Source of the DNA: Terriglobia bacterium
Lineage (GTDB): Bacteria > Acidobacteriota > Terriglobia > Terriglobales > Acidobacteriaceae
Direction: 5' to 3'
Length of the DNA: 64,000 nucleotides
Assembly: GCA_020073665.1 (NCBI GenBank)
Contig: JAIQEU010000009.1
Location: 248,001-312,000 of the forward strand
Below, piece after piece: positions 26,769 through 36,125 of the stretch. Positions within the stretch are counted from its first letter, which is position 1, and every line of letters begins with the position of its first letter. Below the pieces are notes generated by a model. It was not told where the DNA came from, ran no database searches, and saw only the letters and a program-made list of their open reading frames with translations. The translations under genes and the position numbers were made by a program.

Positions 26769-27824
26769 TTACTTGGTTATGGTAGCCATCCAGTTGCCGA
26801 TAGTCCGCCCATCGAAGTACTGGCCGACCATGGTGGAACCATCCGCCGAGATGCTGACGGCAGTTGTCAGGATCGTGCTGGCCGGAATGTTGGCACCGAG
26901 TCGGTTCAGCACGCTCGCAAGATTCTTCATGCCGAGTGGGGAAGTCCAGATAAAGGCTTCGATTCCCTTGCCGAACGGATCGCCGCTCCAGCCGATGACG
27001 CGCCCATTGTCAGAGATGCCATTGGCGATGCTTTGATCATTCGGGGATGGTGTGATTGTGCCCAAGGTGAGCAGGCCACTCTTGTCGGAGTAAAGGAATG
27101 CGACAAATCTTCCGCTCGTTTCCGGAGTCTGTCCCACAATCTGTGTACCGTCGCTGCTGACTGCGGTGGCTTCACCGAGTGGCGCCGTACCGAGAAACAA
27201 ATCGGGCTTGCCGCCCACCCAGCGCACGGGACGGCGAGGGCCGGTGGGATCTTCCCAAAACCCTACGATCGTCTTTCCATTGGCCGAGATGGCGCTGGCC
27301 CGGCTGCTATGGTTGCCGGCCGGATGCCCTAGCGAAACGTTTCCGGTCTTTGCTGTCCACTCAAAACCCTCCGCACTGGAGCAATTCCAGGCGAGTCCCA
27401 CGGCCACAGTGCCGTTGGCGTTCACTCCATAGCCGCTGCCCCAGCTATTGGCAAGGGTGGAGCAGCCGTCGGCGGGATGGCCCAGGTCAACCACGCCGTT
27501 GGCGTTCCACAAGGCCGGACTGCTGATGCCGACTGATGCGATGTGACCACTGATGATGGTTGAGGCGTCGCGCGAAATTCCGATCGCGCTTGAAAGAAAA
27601 TCGCCGGGGCCAAGGTCCTGGAACCCGCCCGCAGCCGTCCAGCGATAGATTTCGCCGCCGTAGTTCGCGGCCATAACGCTGCCGTCACCGGAAAGGGCAA
27701 AATTCGACCACGTGCCGGTCACGGGGTCAACTATGATCTGGAACGTTGCGGTCGCTGCCTGCGCCGATAGGCAGAGGCCTGAGAACAGGCACAATAGGCC
27801 TGCGTTAATTAACCATTTCTTCAT
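26769..27824 (-). CDS. Secreted HAF-repeat beta-propeller protein
   Basis: 351 aa. Signal peptide MKKWLINAGLLCLFSGLCLS. Six or more short repeats of the extracellular HAF type: GISRDASTIISGHIA, GVNANGTVAVGLAWN, AISANGKTIVGFWED, AVSSDGTQIVGQTPE, GISDNGRVIGWSGD and SISADGSTMVGQYF. These form a propeller of unknown role, typical of secreted proteins in Acidobacteriota and planctomycetes. There is no sorting signal at the C-terminus. Confidence 0.85.
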   Translation of the reverse strand: MKKWLINAGLLCLFSGLCLSAQAATATFQIIVDPVTGTWSNFALSGDGSVMAANYGGEIYRWTAAGGFQDLGPGDFLSSAIGISRDASTIISGHIASVGISSPALWNANGVVDLGHPADGCSTLANSWGSGYGVNANGTVAVGLAWNCSSAEGFEWTAKTGNVSLGHPAGNHSSRASAISANGKTIVGFWEDPTGPRRPVRWVGGKPDLFLGTAPLGEATAVSSDGTQIVGQTPETSGRFVAFLYSDKSGLLTLGTITPSPNDQSIANGISDNGRVIGWSGDPFGKGIEAFIWTSPLGMKNLASVLNRLGANIPASTILTTAVSISADGSTMVGQYFDGRTIGNWMATITK

Positions 27825-27924
27825 TGTTCGGGGGTCCTTTGATTAAAGGTGGGTTGGCCCACAGTCTCGAATACCTATAACTTATACAGCGTTAAATTAT
27901 ACACTGAGGGCGGACCTTCATATC

Positions 27925-27948
27925 GTCACCTCGGGATCCCGAGGTGAC
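27925..27948. repeat. Perfect 24-bp palindrome
   Basis: The 12-bp half-site GTCACCTCGGGA is followed directly by its complement, and a further GTCACC lies at 27954-27959. It is in the promoter region upstream of the leftward HAF-repeat gene and could be a dimeric regulator site or a hairpin end of the FmdB-type transcript. Confidence 0.6.
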
Positions 27949-28032
27949 TGTGGGTCACCGAAGCGGATTGTGCATTGCGATATTGTTTTTTCACCAGCGC
28001 GAGGCAGCATCCAATAAGGTGCGTGGATGTGC

Positions 28033-28266
28033 CTAGTCCATATCCCGCATTGCGCAAGCCCCCGGACCCCGCGGATCGCCGCAGCTGCCGCACGGCCCCG
28101 CCGTGGCAGCCGGACTCGAAGGCCCTTTAGCAGCCACCGCAAACACCGAGAGCTGGGGCGAGAGCTTCCGGCCATGGCACTTGGGACAGGCCGCCTTCTC
28201 CTTGCCATAAACCAGCGCTTCAAACTGGTGATCGCATTCCTGGCAGATGTATTCAAAGATCGGCAT
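28033..28266 (-). CDS. FmdB-type zinc-ribbon protein
   Basis: 77 aa starting MPIFEYICQECDHQFEAL, the standard start of FmdB/CxxC regulatory zinc ribbons. Two CxxC knuckles (CQEC and CPKC) make one zinc site. The C-terminal Gly/Ala tail carries extra cysteines (CGSCGDPRGPGACAM), as is common. The function is putatively regulatory. Divergent from the YheT-like hydrolase gene. Confidence 0.85.
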   Translation of the reverse strand: MPIFEYICQECDHQFEALVYGKEKAACPKCHGRKLSPQLSVFAVAAKGPSSPAATAGPCGSCGDPRGPGACAMRDMD

Positions 28267-28322
28267 GGACAACCTCCGGGGTTCGGGCTACCTGAATCCA
28301 CAATACCATCTAGAATGAGCTG

Positions 28323-29324
28323 GTGGGTAGTTCCCCAACCAAAGCTCAAGCGTTCCAGCCGCGACGTGGCCTCCAGGGCGGCCATCGCCAGACCATCGCC
28401 AATTTCTTCCTGACGCGGCGCATCGCCTTGCCGGCTGCCGATGCGCGCCTCATCGAAGTGGAACCCGGCGTACGGGTCCGGTGCCACTGCCACTGGCAGC
28501 CGGATCGCCAGAACGCGCTCACCGTCATCATCGTCCACGGACTGGAAGGCTCCAGCGATTCGCCGTACATGCTGGGGATCGCCCGCAAGGGTCTGGCCGT
28601 GGGCATGAACGTAGTGCGCATGAACCAGCGCAACTGCGGCGGCACCGATGGCGAATCCCCCACGCTATACCATTCGGGACGCTCCCCGGACGTAGCTGCG
28701 GTGGCGCAACACTTCCTCGAATACGACCGCATCACCCGCTTCGCGCTCGCCGGATTTTCCATGGGTGGCAATCTGGTGCTCAAGCTTGCCGGCGAATGGG
28801 GCCGGGAAGGGCCACCGCAGTTTCGCGCGGTGGCCGCCGTCTGTCCTTCGATGGACCTCGCCGCCTCCGCCGATGCACTGCATCTCAGCAGCAATCGCCT
28901 GTATGAGTACTACTTCATGTGGAAACTGCGCCAGAGGCTGCATGCGAAGGCCCGCCTGTTTCCCGGAGCGTTCGACACTTCCCGCCTGCGCGGGGTGCGT
29001 ACGCTGCGCGATTTCGACGACAAAATCACCGCCTACTACAGTGGCTTCGGCGGCGCCTCGGACTATTATGCCCGGGCCGCGGCCGCCAACGTGGTCGACC
29101 GCATTGCCGTGCCCGCGTTCATCCTGCAAGCCGCCAACGACCCTTTTATCCGCATCGTTCCCGAGACCCGCCGAAAACTCCTTGCCAACCCGAACATTAC
29201 CTTCACCGAAACCGGGGACGGAGGCCACTGTTCGTTTCTCGCTCAACCCGGTCTCGCCCAACCCAATGGAGATGACGGCCGCTGGGCAGAGAACCAGGTC
29301 GTAGAGTTCCTGCGCAAATTCTGA
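28323..29324 (+). CDS. YheT-family alpha/beta hydrolase
   Basis: 333 aa from a GTG at 28323. Oxyanion region VHGLEGSSDSPY, nucleophile elbow GFSMGG (Ser about residue 143), acid in ANDPFIR and His in GDGGHCSF complete the triad. E. coli YheT-type hydrolases are cytoplasmic esterase-like enzymes with no settled substrate. The TPM gene follows after 29 nt, so both may be cotranscribed. Confidence 0.88.
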   Translation: MGSSPTKAQAFQPRRGLQGGHRQTIANFFLTRRIALPAADARLIEVEPGVRVRCHCHWQPDRQNALTVIIVHGLEGSSDSPYMLGIARKGLAVGMNVVRMNQRNCGGTDGESPTLYHSGRSPDVAAVAQHFLEYDRITRFALAGFSMGGNLVLKLAGEWGREGPPQFRAVAAVCPSMDLAASADALHLSSNRLYEYYFMWKLRQRLHAKARLFPGAFDTSRLRGVRTLRDFDDKITAYYSGFGGASDYYARAAAANVVDRIAVPAFILQAANDPFIRIVPETRRKLLANPNITFTETGDGGHCSFLAQPGLAQPNGDDGRWAENQVVEFLRKF

Positions 29325-29353
29325 CCGGCTCAACTCCTATACAATCACCTCGA

Positions 29354-30139
29354 ATGAAGTCCGGTGCGAGAACGGCTCTGGCTGCGCTTACCGTGCTGGT
29401 GCTTGCCTTTGCCCTGCACGCCGAGCCTGTCTCCCAGCTGCACCCCACCGACTACGTCAACGACTTCGCCGGCGTTATCGACAAGAGTACGGTCGCGCAG
29501 CTCGACGACGTCTGTCAGCAGATCGAGCAGAAGGCCCACGCCCAGATTGCCGTAGTCACCATCAAATCGCTCGATGGCGCCGACATTGTCAGCTACTCGG
29601 TAGACCTTTACCAGAAATGGGGAATCGGGGCCAAAGGCAAGGATCGCGGTGTCCTGATTCTGCTGGCGGTTCAGGACCACAAATACTGGACTACTGCCGG
29701 CTACGGACTCGAAGCTATCCTGCCCGACGGCAAAGTCGGCGGCTTCGGCCGCGAAGCAGTTCCGCTGCTACGCCATGGCGATTATTCCGGCGCGGTCTCG
29801 CTGATGGTCGCTCGCGTTGCCGGCGTGATTGCCCAGGATGCCGGGGTGCAACTCACCAATGTCCAGCAGGTGCCGTCGCAGCCGCAGGAGCAACCGGATA
29901 CGGGGCTCTCCGTCGGCGGCGTCATGCTGCTGGTCATCATCGTCCTGCTGGTGCTGGGCACGCCGCTGCGCCGGGTATTGTTCTGGCTCTTGCTATTCGG
30001 CGGACGCGGTGGCGGCTGGGGTGGCGGCGGATACGGCGGCGGCAGTTGGGGTGGCGGTGGCTTTGGGGGCGGAGGTGGAGGCTTCGGCGGCTTCGGAGGA
30101 GGTAGCACCGGTGGCGGCGGAGCGGGTGGTAGCTGGTAG
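29354..30139 (+). CDS. TPM-domain (YgcG-like) membrane protein
   Basis: 261 aa. Signal peptide to about residue 23, then a TPM domain (DYVNDFAGVIDKSTVAQLDD ... TTAGYGLEAILPDG), a membrane segment near 190-212 (VGGVMLLVIIVLLVLG) and a Gly-rich C-terminus of about 50 residues (GGGGFGGFGGGS-type). TPM proteins are repeatedly found beside LemA, as here; a role in envelope or protein quality control is suggested for the pair but not settled. Confidence 0.88.
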   Translation: MKSGARTALAALTVLVLAFALHAEPVSQLHPTDYVNDFAGVIDKSTVAQLDDVCQQIEQKAHAQIAVVTIKSLDGADIVSYSVDLYQKWGIGAKGKDRGVLILLAVQDHKYWTTAGYGLEAILPDGKVGGFGREAVPLLRHGDYSGAVSLMVARVAGVIAQDAGVQLTNVQQVPSQPQEQPDTGLSVGGVMLLVIIVLLVLGTPLRRVLFWLLLFGGRGGGWGGGGYGGGSWGGGGFGGGGGGFGGFGGGSTGGGGAGGSW

Positions 30140-30152
30140 CGAGGAGGCAGGC

Positions 30153-30899
30153 GTGGTTCCCGAAAAGCATGAAAAGCTGATCAACGAATTCGTCGCTCGT
30201 CTGCGGCAGGCGGCAGGCGAAAATCTGGCGAGCGTGATCCTCTACGGCTCGGCCGCAAGCGGCGAGTTCGATCCTGAATTCTCCGACTTGAACCTGCTGT
30301 GCATCCTGCGCCAAACCTCGTTCGCCTCCCTTCGCAACCTGGCTTCGGCGGTGGAGTGGTGGAGGCGCCGCAAGCATTCCGCGCCCCTGGTGCTGACGCC
30401 CGAGGAACTGGAGCTCTCCGCCGACGTATTTGCCATCGAATGGCTCGATATGCAGCAGAACCATCGCCTGCTTTTCGGCGATGACCTGGTCGTTTCCTTG
30501 CGCATCCCCCTGCGGCAACATCGCGCCCAGGTGGAATACGAACTCCGCGAAAAACTCATTCTGCTGCGTCAAGGCCTGATGGCAGCCGCCAACAACCCGC
30601 GCCAGCTGTGGGAATTGCTGCTGCGCTCCGTGCCTTCCTTTGGCACGCTGTTCCGGCATGCCTTGATCGCACTGGGCGACGCGGCGCCTCGCTCCAGGCG
30701 CGAGGCTGTCCAGGAACTGGCAGCCCGCATGCAATTCGATCCTCAGGCATGGCTGCAGGTGCTCGATATTCGCGAGCATCGACTGGAGCGCAAACAGCTC
30801 GACGTAAACGACGTTTGCACCCGTTACCTGGCTACCATCGAGCACGTGACCCTCGCGGTAGATACAATGTTGGATTCAGCCGGGCCGCGCGGCGCATAG
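30153..30899 (+). CDS. Nucleotidyltransferase-fold protein
   Basis: 248 aa from a GTG at 30153 with GAGGAGG at 30141-30147. The N-terminus holds a pol-beta-type nucleotidyltransferase motif: LYGSAASGEFDPEFSDLNLL at about residues 24-43. The expected second catalytic Asp in SDxD is Asn here (SDLN), so catalysis may be lost or altered. The rest is helical. It sits between the TPM and lemA genes with short gaps (13 and 30 nt), strongly suggesting one operon. Confidence 0.8.
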   Translation: MVPEKHEKLINEFVARLRQAAGENLASVILYGSAASGEFDPEFSDLNLLCILRQTSFASLRNLASAVEWWRRRKHSAPLVLTPEELELSADVFAIEWLDMQQNHRLLFGDDLVVSLRIPLRQHRAQVEYELREKLILLRQGLMAAANNPRQLWELLLRSVPSFGTLFRHALIALGDAAPRSRREAVQELAARMQFDPQAWLQVLDIREHRLERKQLDVNDVCTRYLATIEHVTLAVDTMLDSAGPRGA

Positions 30900-30929
30900 G
30901 CGTCCCATCCCGCTTTTGAGGAGAACGCA

Positions 30930-31547
30930 ATGGCCAAGAGTCTGATTGTGATTGTCATCCTGGTGCTGATCGTGCTGTTTGCCTTCGGGCAATACGTGGG
31001 CGTTCGCAACACCCTGGTCACCAAGAACGAGGCGGTCAAGGCCGCCTGGTCGCAGGTGGATATCGTTCTGCAACGCCGCGCCGACCTGATCCCCAACCTG
31101 GTCGAGACCGTCAAGGGATACGCCCAGCAAGAGCAGACCGTCTTCGGTGACATTGCCAAGGCGCGGGCTTCGCTGCTTTCTGCCGGCAATCCCCAGGAAA
31201 AGATCGCCGCCAACCAGCAGCTCGATGGAGCTCTGGGCCGTTTGTTGCTGATCGTGGAGAACTATCCGCAGCTGAAATCCAACGAGAACTTCATGCGCCT
31301 GCAGGATGAGTTGGCCGGTACCGAGAATCGCATCGCGGTCGAGCGCAAGCGCTACAACGACACTCTGCAGGACTACAACACCTACGTCCAGCAATTTCCC
31401 AACAACATCTTTGCCGGTTGGGCGGGATTCAAGCGCAACGACGCTTACTTTGCTGCCTCCGAGGCCTCGCGCCAGGTGCCCAGCGTGAAGTTCTCCGCAC
31501 CCAGTGCCGCGCCACAGACGACCCCGCAACCCGCGCCGGCCAAGTAG
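30930..31547 (+). CDS. lemA: LemA family membrane protein
   Basis: 205 aa with one N-terminal membrane helix (LIVIVILVLIVLFAFGQYVG) and the LemA helical domain: VRNTLVTKNEAVKAAWSQVD, LIPNLVETVKGYAQQEQTVF and NNIFAGWAGFK. The Pro/Gln-rich tail (APSAAPQTTPQPAPAK) is a low-complexity linker. Strong ribosome binding site GGAG upstream. Downstream partner of the TPM gene. Confidence 0.92.
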   Translation: MAKSLIVIVILVLIVLFAFGQYVGVRNTLVTKNEAVKAAWSQVDIVLQRRADLIPNLVETVKGYAQQEQTVFGDIAKARASLLSAGNPQEKIAANQQLDGALGRLLLIVENYPQLKSNENFMRLQDELAGTENRIAVERKRYNDTLQDYNTYVQQFPNNIFAGWAGFKRNDAYFAASEASRQVPSVKFSAPSAAPQTTPQPAPAK

Positions 31548-31554
31548 TACGCCG

Positions 31555-32118
31555 GTGGAAGCTGATTTTGCAGTCGAACTCGGAGCCGACGACGAAACCC
31601 TGGAATTACCCTGGGCCGCCGCCGACTCCGGGCTGCGTTACTACGATCTGAAGCGTCACCCGGAACTTCTTGTTTCCGTGCCTGAGACCCAGCGCGTGCC
31701 CGCATTGAGCGAATTTCTCGCCGCTATCAACTTGCCCGCCAGCATTCTAGAAACCGCCAAGTGCGACACCTGGTGTACCGATGAAATGAATCCAGAAGAA
31801 GAAATCTTCGGCGCCGCCTGCAAGTTCGGTTCCTACGTTGACCTGCTGTTCTCCGACGAGCGCCGATTCGCGTTTCCCGAGCACGAGCAATTCGCCCAGC
31901 GGCTGACGCACCTGCTGAAACAGGTGCCAGAAATCCCGGCCGCAGCCGAATTCCTCATCCGCCGCGCGAATTACCGCCAACCGCCACCGGGTCGAGACGG
32001 TTTCTACATCACCTTCTATTTATTCGGATACGGCGAGGACGAACCGCAGGCGCGCCAGCGCTGGGCAATTGGATTGAAGCTGGTCGAAAACGCGATTCGC
32101 CAACTGTCAGCAGCGTAG
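31555..32118 (+). CDS. Hypothetical protein in the lemA operon
   Basis: 187 aa if started at the GTG at 31555, only 7 nt after the lemA stop. An upstream GTG at 31504 overlaps lemA. The protein is acidic, soluble and without a signal peptide; recognisable segments are ETAKCDTWCTDEMNPEEEIF and RQPPPGRDGFYITFYLFGYG. Not recognised. Its stop abuts the stop of the convergent DUF1624 gene. Confidence 0.7.
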   Translation: MEADFAVELGADDETLELPWAAADSGLRYYDLKRHPELLVSVPETQRVPALSEFLAAINLPASILETAKCDTWCTDEMNPEEEIFGAACKFGSYVDLLFSDERRFAFPEHEQFAQRLTHLLKQVPEIPAAAEFLIRRANYRQPPPGRDGFYITFYLFGYGEDEPQARQRWAIGLKLVENAIRQLSAA

Positions 32119-33240
32119 CTAGCCCACGCTCGCCGGCCGGCAAACCCGCGCCCACACCTCTGCGCCACGGCCCTTCCACTTCGTCCGCAACCCCGACAGC
32201 ACCAGCATCGCCAAGAAAATCGTCAGCAGCCCCAGCGAGGCGGTGCGAATATCATTCGCCCGCTTGTGCAGGATGGAAAGCCGTCCGTACACGAACTCGA
32301 TGTGCACCCAGTACACCAGCAGGGAAGTCTGCCCCAACTGCACCAGCGGGCTGAACCCCCATTGCCCCGCGCCCCAGCGGCACCAGGCATACACCGCCGC
32401 CAGAATCACCAGCAGCAGCCCTACGCGCGCCAAAAAGAACTCCGGACTGGTATGCCAGTAGTCGTAGATGGGATAGATCTGCTGGGGCCGCGCATCCAGC
32501 CAGCGCGACAAAAAGATCAGTCCCACCCCGCTGCCGCCTGCCACGGCAAAGGCCGCCGCCCCCACCCTTCGGGCCCAATCGCTTTGTAAGAAGAAACCCG
32601 CCGCCAGCCCGGCGAAAGCAAACGCTGTCCACGGGAAGATTGGAAACAGCCAGGCCTGCGGCTCACCTAGGTTATGCACGCCGTTGACGTACGACTCAAC
32701 CGGCCACGGCAGCCATCGCGGACGCCATGTCGTCCACAGCAGCGGCGTGACCAGCGAAATGGCCAGCGCGATCGCAACCGCAGTCGTCCCTGCCGCAACC
32801 CGCGTGCGCCAATGCCACAACACCATCCAGCAAGCCCCGCCCATCAGCATCATCGAAAGACCAATGGTGTTGAGCACGTCCACCCGCAGCAGGTCGGTCC
32901 ACGGCGCCCAGGGAAAGGCGATCAGATATTCCTGCAGCCGAAACAGCAGGCCGAGGCCAAGAATCTCCGCACCGCGGCGGATAGTGGTACGCGCGATCCG
33001 CCCCGCCGGCAGCTCTTTCTGCCGCAGTTTGTCGGTCACCAGGGCGAAGGAAATTCCCGCCAGAAAAAGGAACAGCGGCGCCGGCAGCGTACCGCCCAGC
33101 TGCGACCACATAAAAAAGGTGGACTTGCGCGCCTCCCCGCCCAGCCAGGAGTCGTAGCAGTGCGTCTGGAACATCAGCACACACGCCAAGCCCCGCATCC
33201 AGTCGATGTAAGCCAGGCGAGAGGAACCGGTCGAAGCCAT
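32119..33240 (-). CDS. DUF1624 / heparan-alpha-glucosaminide N-acetyltransferase-like membrane protein
   Basis: 373 aa with about nine or ten membrane helices. The N-terminal motif RLAYIDWMRGLACVLMFQTH with the conserved His and the following LPAPLFLFLAGISFAL match the DUF1624/HGSNAT catalytic family. Such proteins move acyl groups across membranes or act on glucosamine; the substrate is unknown here. Confidence 0.82.
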   Translation of the reverse strand: MASTGSSRLAYIDWMRGLACVLMFQTHCYDSWLGGEARKSTFFMWSQLGGTLPAPLFLFLAGISFALVTDKLRQKELPAGRIARTTIRRGAEILGLGLLFRLQEYLIAFPWAPWTDLLRVDVLNTIGLSMMLMGGACWMVLWHWRTRVAAGTTAVAIALAISLVTPLLWTTWRPRWLPWPVESYVNGVHNLGEPQAWLFPIFPWTAFAFAGLAAGFFLQSDWARRVGAAAFAVAGGSGVGLIFLSRWLDARPQQIYPIYDYWHTSPEFFLARVGLLLVILAAVYAWCRWGAGQWGFSPLVQLGQTSLLVYWVHIEFVYGRLSILHKRANDIRTASLGLLTIFLAMLVLSGLRTKWKGRGAEVWARVCRPASVG

Positions 33241-33427
33241 CTGCGTGCCCCCGGGTACTGCGGCAGTATAAGGCAGGAAACTGCTGATCCCCTCCCGCTC
33301 GCAGACCTGACATTCATCAAAATTTAATTTGTCTGTAACTGCTCACTAACAAATCCCTGCTACGGTCAGGCCAATCGACCCTGCCCAGCGAAGCGAGTGT
33401 CGAGACGTTTCAACGCAAGGAGACGGA

Positions 33428-34672
33428 ATGAAAAAGAAAGCGGTTGTTCTATGCTTGTTGGCCACCCTGACGGGCGTCGCGTTGGCGGGCGATTCTTCCA
33501 AGGACGTTCCCAAGCTGGATCGCGTCTTCCTCATCATGATGGAAAACCACGGCTACGGCCAGATTCTCAACAACCCCAACGCTCCCTACGTGAACGCGTT
33601 GGCCAAGACCGGTAATCTGGCGACCAACTATTTCGCCATCGCCCATCCCAGCCTGACCAATTACCTGGAGGTGGCGGGTGGTTCGAACTTCGGCGTGTTG
33701 AGCGACAACGATCCCGATTTTCACAATTCAACTTGCATCCCCAACTTGGCTTCCGGCGTCGCGGATACCGACAATCCGCCCAGCCCTAATATCTGCCCGA
33801 TCGCGGGCACCGGTACCGACGCGGAAACCCCAGCGGTCGATCTGACCAACGAGACCCAGGGTCCTCCCGGCTTGAACAACATCGATGGGATTCTGCATAT
33901 CCCGGCTGCCTCCGGCATCGTCGGACAGACCATCGGAGATCAGTTGGTGGCTGCGGGCAAGACCTGGAAGTCGTACCAGCAGAGCCTGCCCCTCGTCGGA
34001 CCGGATTTGGTCACCTACAGCGACGGCGTCTTCACCAACCTGACCGACTTCAGCATGCTCAACCCGCAACTGGATCCGCCTCTCACCCAGGCGGACGTGG
34101 TCAAACTCTACGCCGCCAAGCACAATCCCTTTGTGTACTTCCAGAATGTGCAGGAGGGCACCAACCCGCTTAACAGTTTTGCCAATGTCGTGGATTTTGA
34201 CGGCCCCAACGGCCTCTATGCCGACCTGCGCTCGGGCAAAGTGCCGAATTTCCTGTTCATTGCGCCCAACCAGTGCAACGACCAGCACGGACGGTCAAAC
34301 GCGGGCGCTTTCTGTAACTTTGATCCGGGTACCGATGGCACGCAGGCGACCCTCAATCCAGCGCTGATCCTGATGGGCGACCAGACCGTGCAGCGGATCG
34401 TGACTGCGATTCAGGCCTCGTCGGTCTGGACCAAAGGCCACAACGCCATCGTCGTGATGTGGGATGAAAACGACTACAGCGTTGCTCCCAACATCAACCA
34501 GGTAGTGTTGATCGTGGATACCAATTACGGCTTCCACAACCTGACCAGCGGCGTTTACTACAACCATTTCTCGTTGCTTAAGACACTCGATCAAGGTTTC
34601 CGGTTGCCGTGCTTGAACCACGCTTGCGACGCAAACGTGAGCGCCATGAGCGACCTTTTCGGGCAACCGTAG
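33428..34672 (+). CDS. Secreted PF04185 phosphoesterase
   Basis: 414 aa. Signal peptide MKKKAVVLCLLATLTGVALA, then the phosphoesterase core: VFLIMMENHGYGQILNN (Glu/Asn metal ligands), AHPSLTNYLEVAGG with a Ser/Thr nucleophile region, and VMWDENDYS near the C-terminus. Related to but distinct from the lipoprotein at 11532. A phosphatase or phospholipase C role in the periplasm is inferred. Confidence 0.87.
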   Translation: MKKKAVVLCLLATLTGVALAGDSSKDVPKLDRVFLIMMENHGYGQILNNPNAPYVNALAKTGNLATNYFAIAHPSLTNYLEVAGGSNFGVLSDNDPDFHNSTCIPNLASGVADTDNPPSPNICPIAGTGTDAETPAVDLTNETQGPPGLNNIDGILHIPAASGIVGQTIGDQLVAAGKTWKSYQQSLPLVGPDLVTYSDGVFTNLTDFSMLNPQLDPPLTQADVVKLYAAKHNPFVYFQNVQEGTNPLNSFANVVDFDGPNGLYADLRSGKVPNFLFIAPNQCNDQHGRSNAGAFCNFDPGTDGTQATLNPALILMGDQTVQRIVTAIQASSVWTKGHNAIVVMWDENDYSVAPNINQVVLIVDTNYGFHNLTSGVYYNHFSLLKTLDQGFRLPCLNHACDANVSAMSDLFGQP

Positions 34673-34708
34673 TCGCGGCCCTCTCGCTGCTTGTCCTCCA
34701 CGAAAGCA

Positions 34709-34735
34709 AAGCGGCCGCCCCTCGGGCGGCCGCTT
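34709..34735 (+). terminator. Strong hairpin after the phosphoesterase gene
   Basis: A perfect 12-bp stem (34709-34720 with 34724-34735) and a 3-nt loop, 37 nt after the stop. No U-tract, so termination may be bidirectional with the convergent lipoprotein gene. Confidence 0.6.
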
Positions 34736-34829
34736 GTGCTCTGCAAGAAAATTCAAGATTCGTATCAGGGTATGCCTTCAGGCATGCCCTGAGTTCTTCA
34801 CTATCAATCGCACTTTCAGGGGCTGTTTG

Positions 34830-36125
34830 CTAGTGCACGGACACCGTCACCGTAGCGGTCGTACGTCCATACTGGTTGGTGGCGTAAAGCGTGTACGTCG
34901 TGGTCTGGGTCGGAGCGACGCTGGCACTTGTGCCACGCACCGCGCCCAGCGCTGGCGAGAGGATCACGTACGAAGCCCCGCTCACCGTCCATCCCAGCAT
35001 CGCGCTCGCTCCGGCCGAGATGCTCGAGGGTGTCGCTGTGAAAGTGGAGATACTCGGCGGCGCCCCCTGCGGCACATTGGACGCGGTGTAGATCGGGTTC
35101 ATCTGCACCACTTCAAACGCCGATGCCGGCACCTGCCCCAGGTTGTGCAGATCATTGTTGTCCCAGCGGCTGTCGGGCGCTCCGCTCAGGTACATCGCGC
35201 TACCGTTGTCAGCCATGATCATGCCGTATGTTTTCAGCGCAGTCAGAATGATCTGGTTGGGCGACGAAAAGCTCGAGATATCGAAGCTGCTCTTGAGCCG
35301 CAGTTTCATCCCCATCGGCGGCGCTACCGACGAAGTCGAATTCGCCGCCCAGTGCGATGCCGGAGGCGTCATGGCCGCACGACTCTGCGGCAAGGTAAAC
35401 CGCAAAGCGTGCTTGATCTGTCCCGCCGCTACTTCGTCATAGCGCGCCAGCCCTGGGAAAATCGGCAACCCCGCCGCGTCCGCCGACGTCCATGTCCACG
35501 GACGCTGTTCGTTGGCTAGCAAGTCCCACACCGCCGCCGAATCCGCGTTCCACGTCCCATTGCCGTTCGGATATGAGCTGAACATCTCGTAGAGGAAGCA
35601 ATTGCTGTTATCCAACACCAGCACGTGACGGTCGCCGGTACCGGGATTGGGGTCGCCTTCAATCGGAGCATTGGCCGGAATCGGCATGGGCCCCGAATCG
35701 CTCTCGCTGCCATAGGCGGTGAAATTGACGCCCACGTTGCCCTGCGTTCCGCCCACGATCACATAGGGTATTCCAATGTTCGAGCCCTGGTACTGGCCCG
35801 ACCCGAAATCCGCATGCATGCCAATGCTGCCGCCGATGAAATTGATGATGGCGTCGGAATTCGGGTCCACGGGGGAAGCTGAAATATCTTTGTTCCACAG
35901 GCTGTCGCTGGGAAACGGTAGGAACCCGTTAAGGCTCGCGCCCTGTCCCAGCCCCATCACATTGCAAGCCTGGCTCTGGCCGCCGCCTCCACCGGACCCG
36001 CCGCCAGACCCCCCGCCACTGCCTGACCCACCCCCGCCGCCTGGCGGCGCTGTCGATGGTCCACCGCCACACCCGGCCAGCAAGGCCAGGTTCAGCACGC
36101 CCAGCACGCAGAGCAGCTTTCTCAT
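34830..36125 (-). CDS. Lipoprotein with Gly/Ser linker and C-terminal Ig-like domain
   Basis: 431 aa from the ATG at 36125. Lipobox LAGC at about residues 16-19, then a Gly/Ser-rich spacer of about 45 residues, a large conserved domain with ADNGSAMYLSGAPDSRWDNN and GDRHVLVLDNSNCFLYEMFS, and a C-terminal Ig-like domain of about 80 residues (FTATPSSISAGASAMLGWTV). The central domain is a known hypothetical type in Acidobacteriota; its activity is unknown. Confidence 0.75.
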   Translation of the reverse strand: MRKLLCVLGVLNLALLAGCGGGPSTAPPGGGGGSGSGGGSGGGSGGGGGQSQACNVMGLGQGASLNGFLPFPSDSLWNKDISASPVDPNSDAIINFIGGSIGMHADFGSGQYQGSNIGIPYVIVGGTQGNVGVNFTAYGSESDSGPMPIPANAPIEGDPNPGTGDRHVLVLDNSNCFLYEMFSSYPNGNGTWNADSAAVWDLLANEQRPWTWTSADAAGLPIFPGLARYDEVAAGQIKHALRFTLPQSRAAMTPPASHWAANSTSSVAPPMGMKLRLKSSFDISSFSSPNQIILTALKTYGMIMADNGSAMYLSGAPDSRWDNNDLHNLGQVPASAFEVVQMNPIYTASNVPQGAPPSISTFTATPSSISAGASAMLGWTVSGASYVILSPALGAVRGTSASVAPTQTTTYTLYATNQYGRTTATVTVSVH

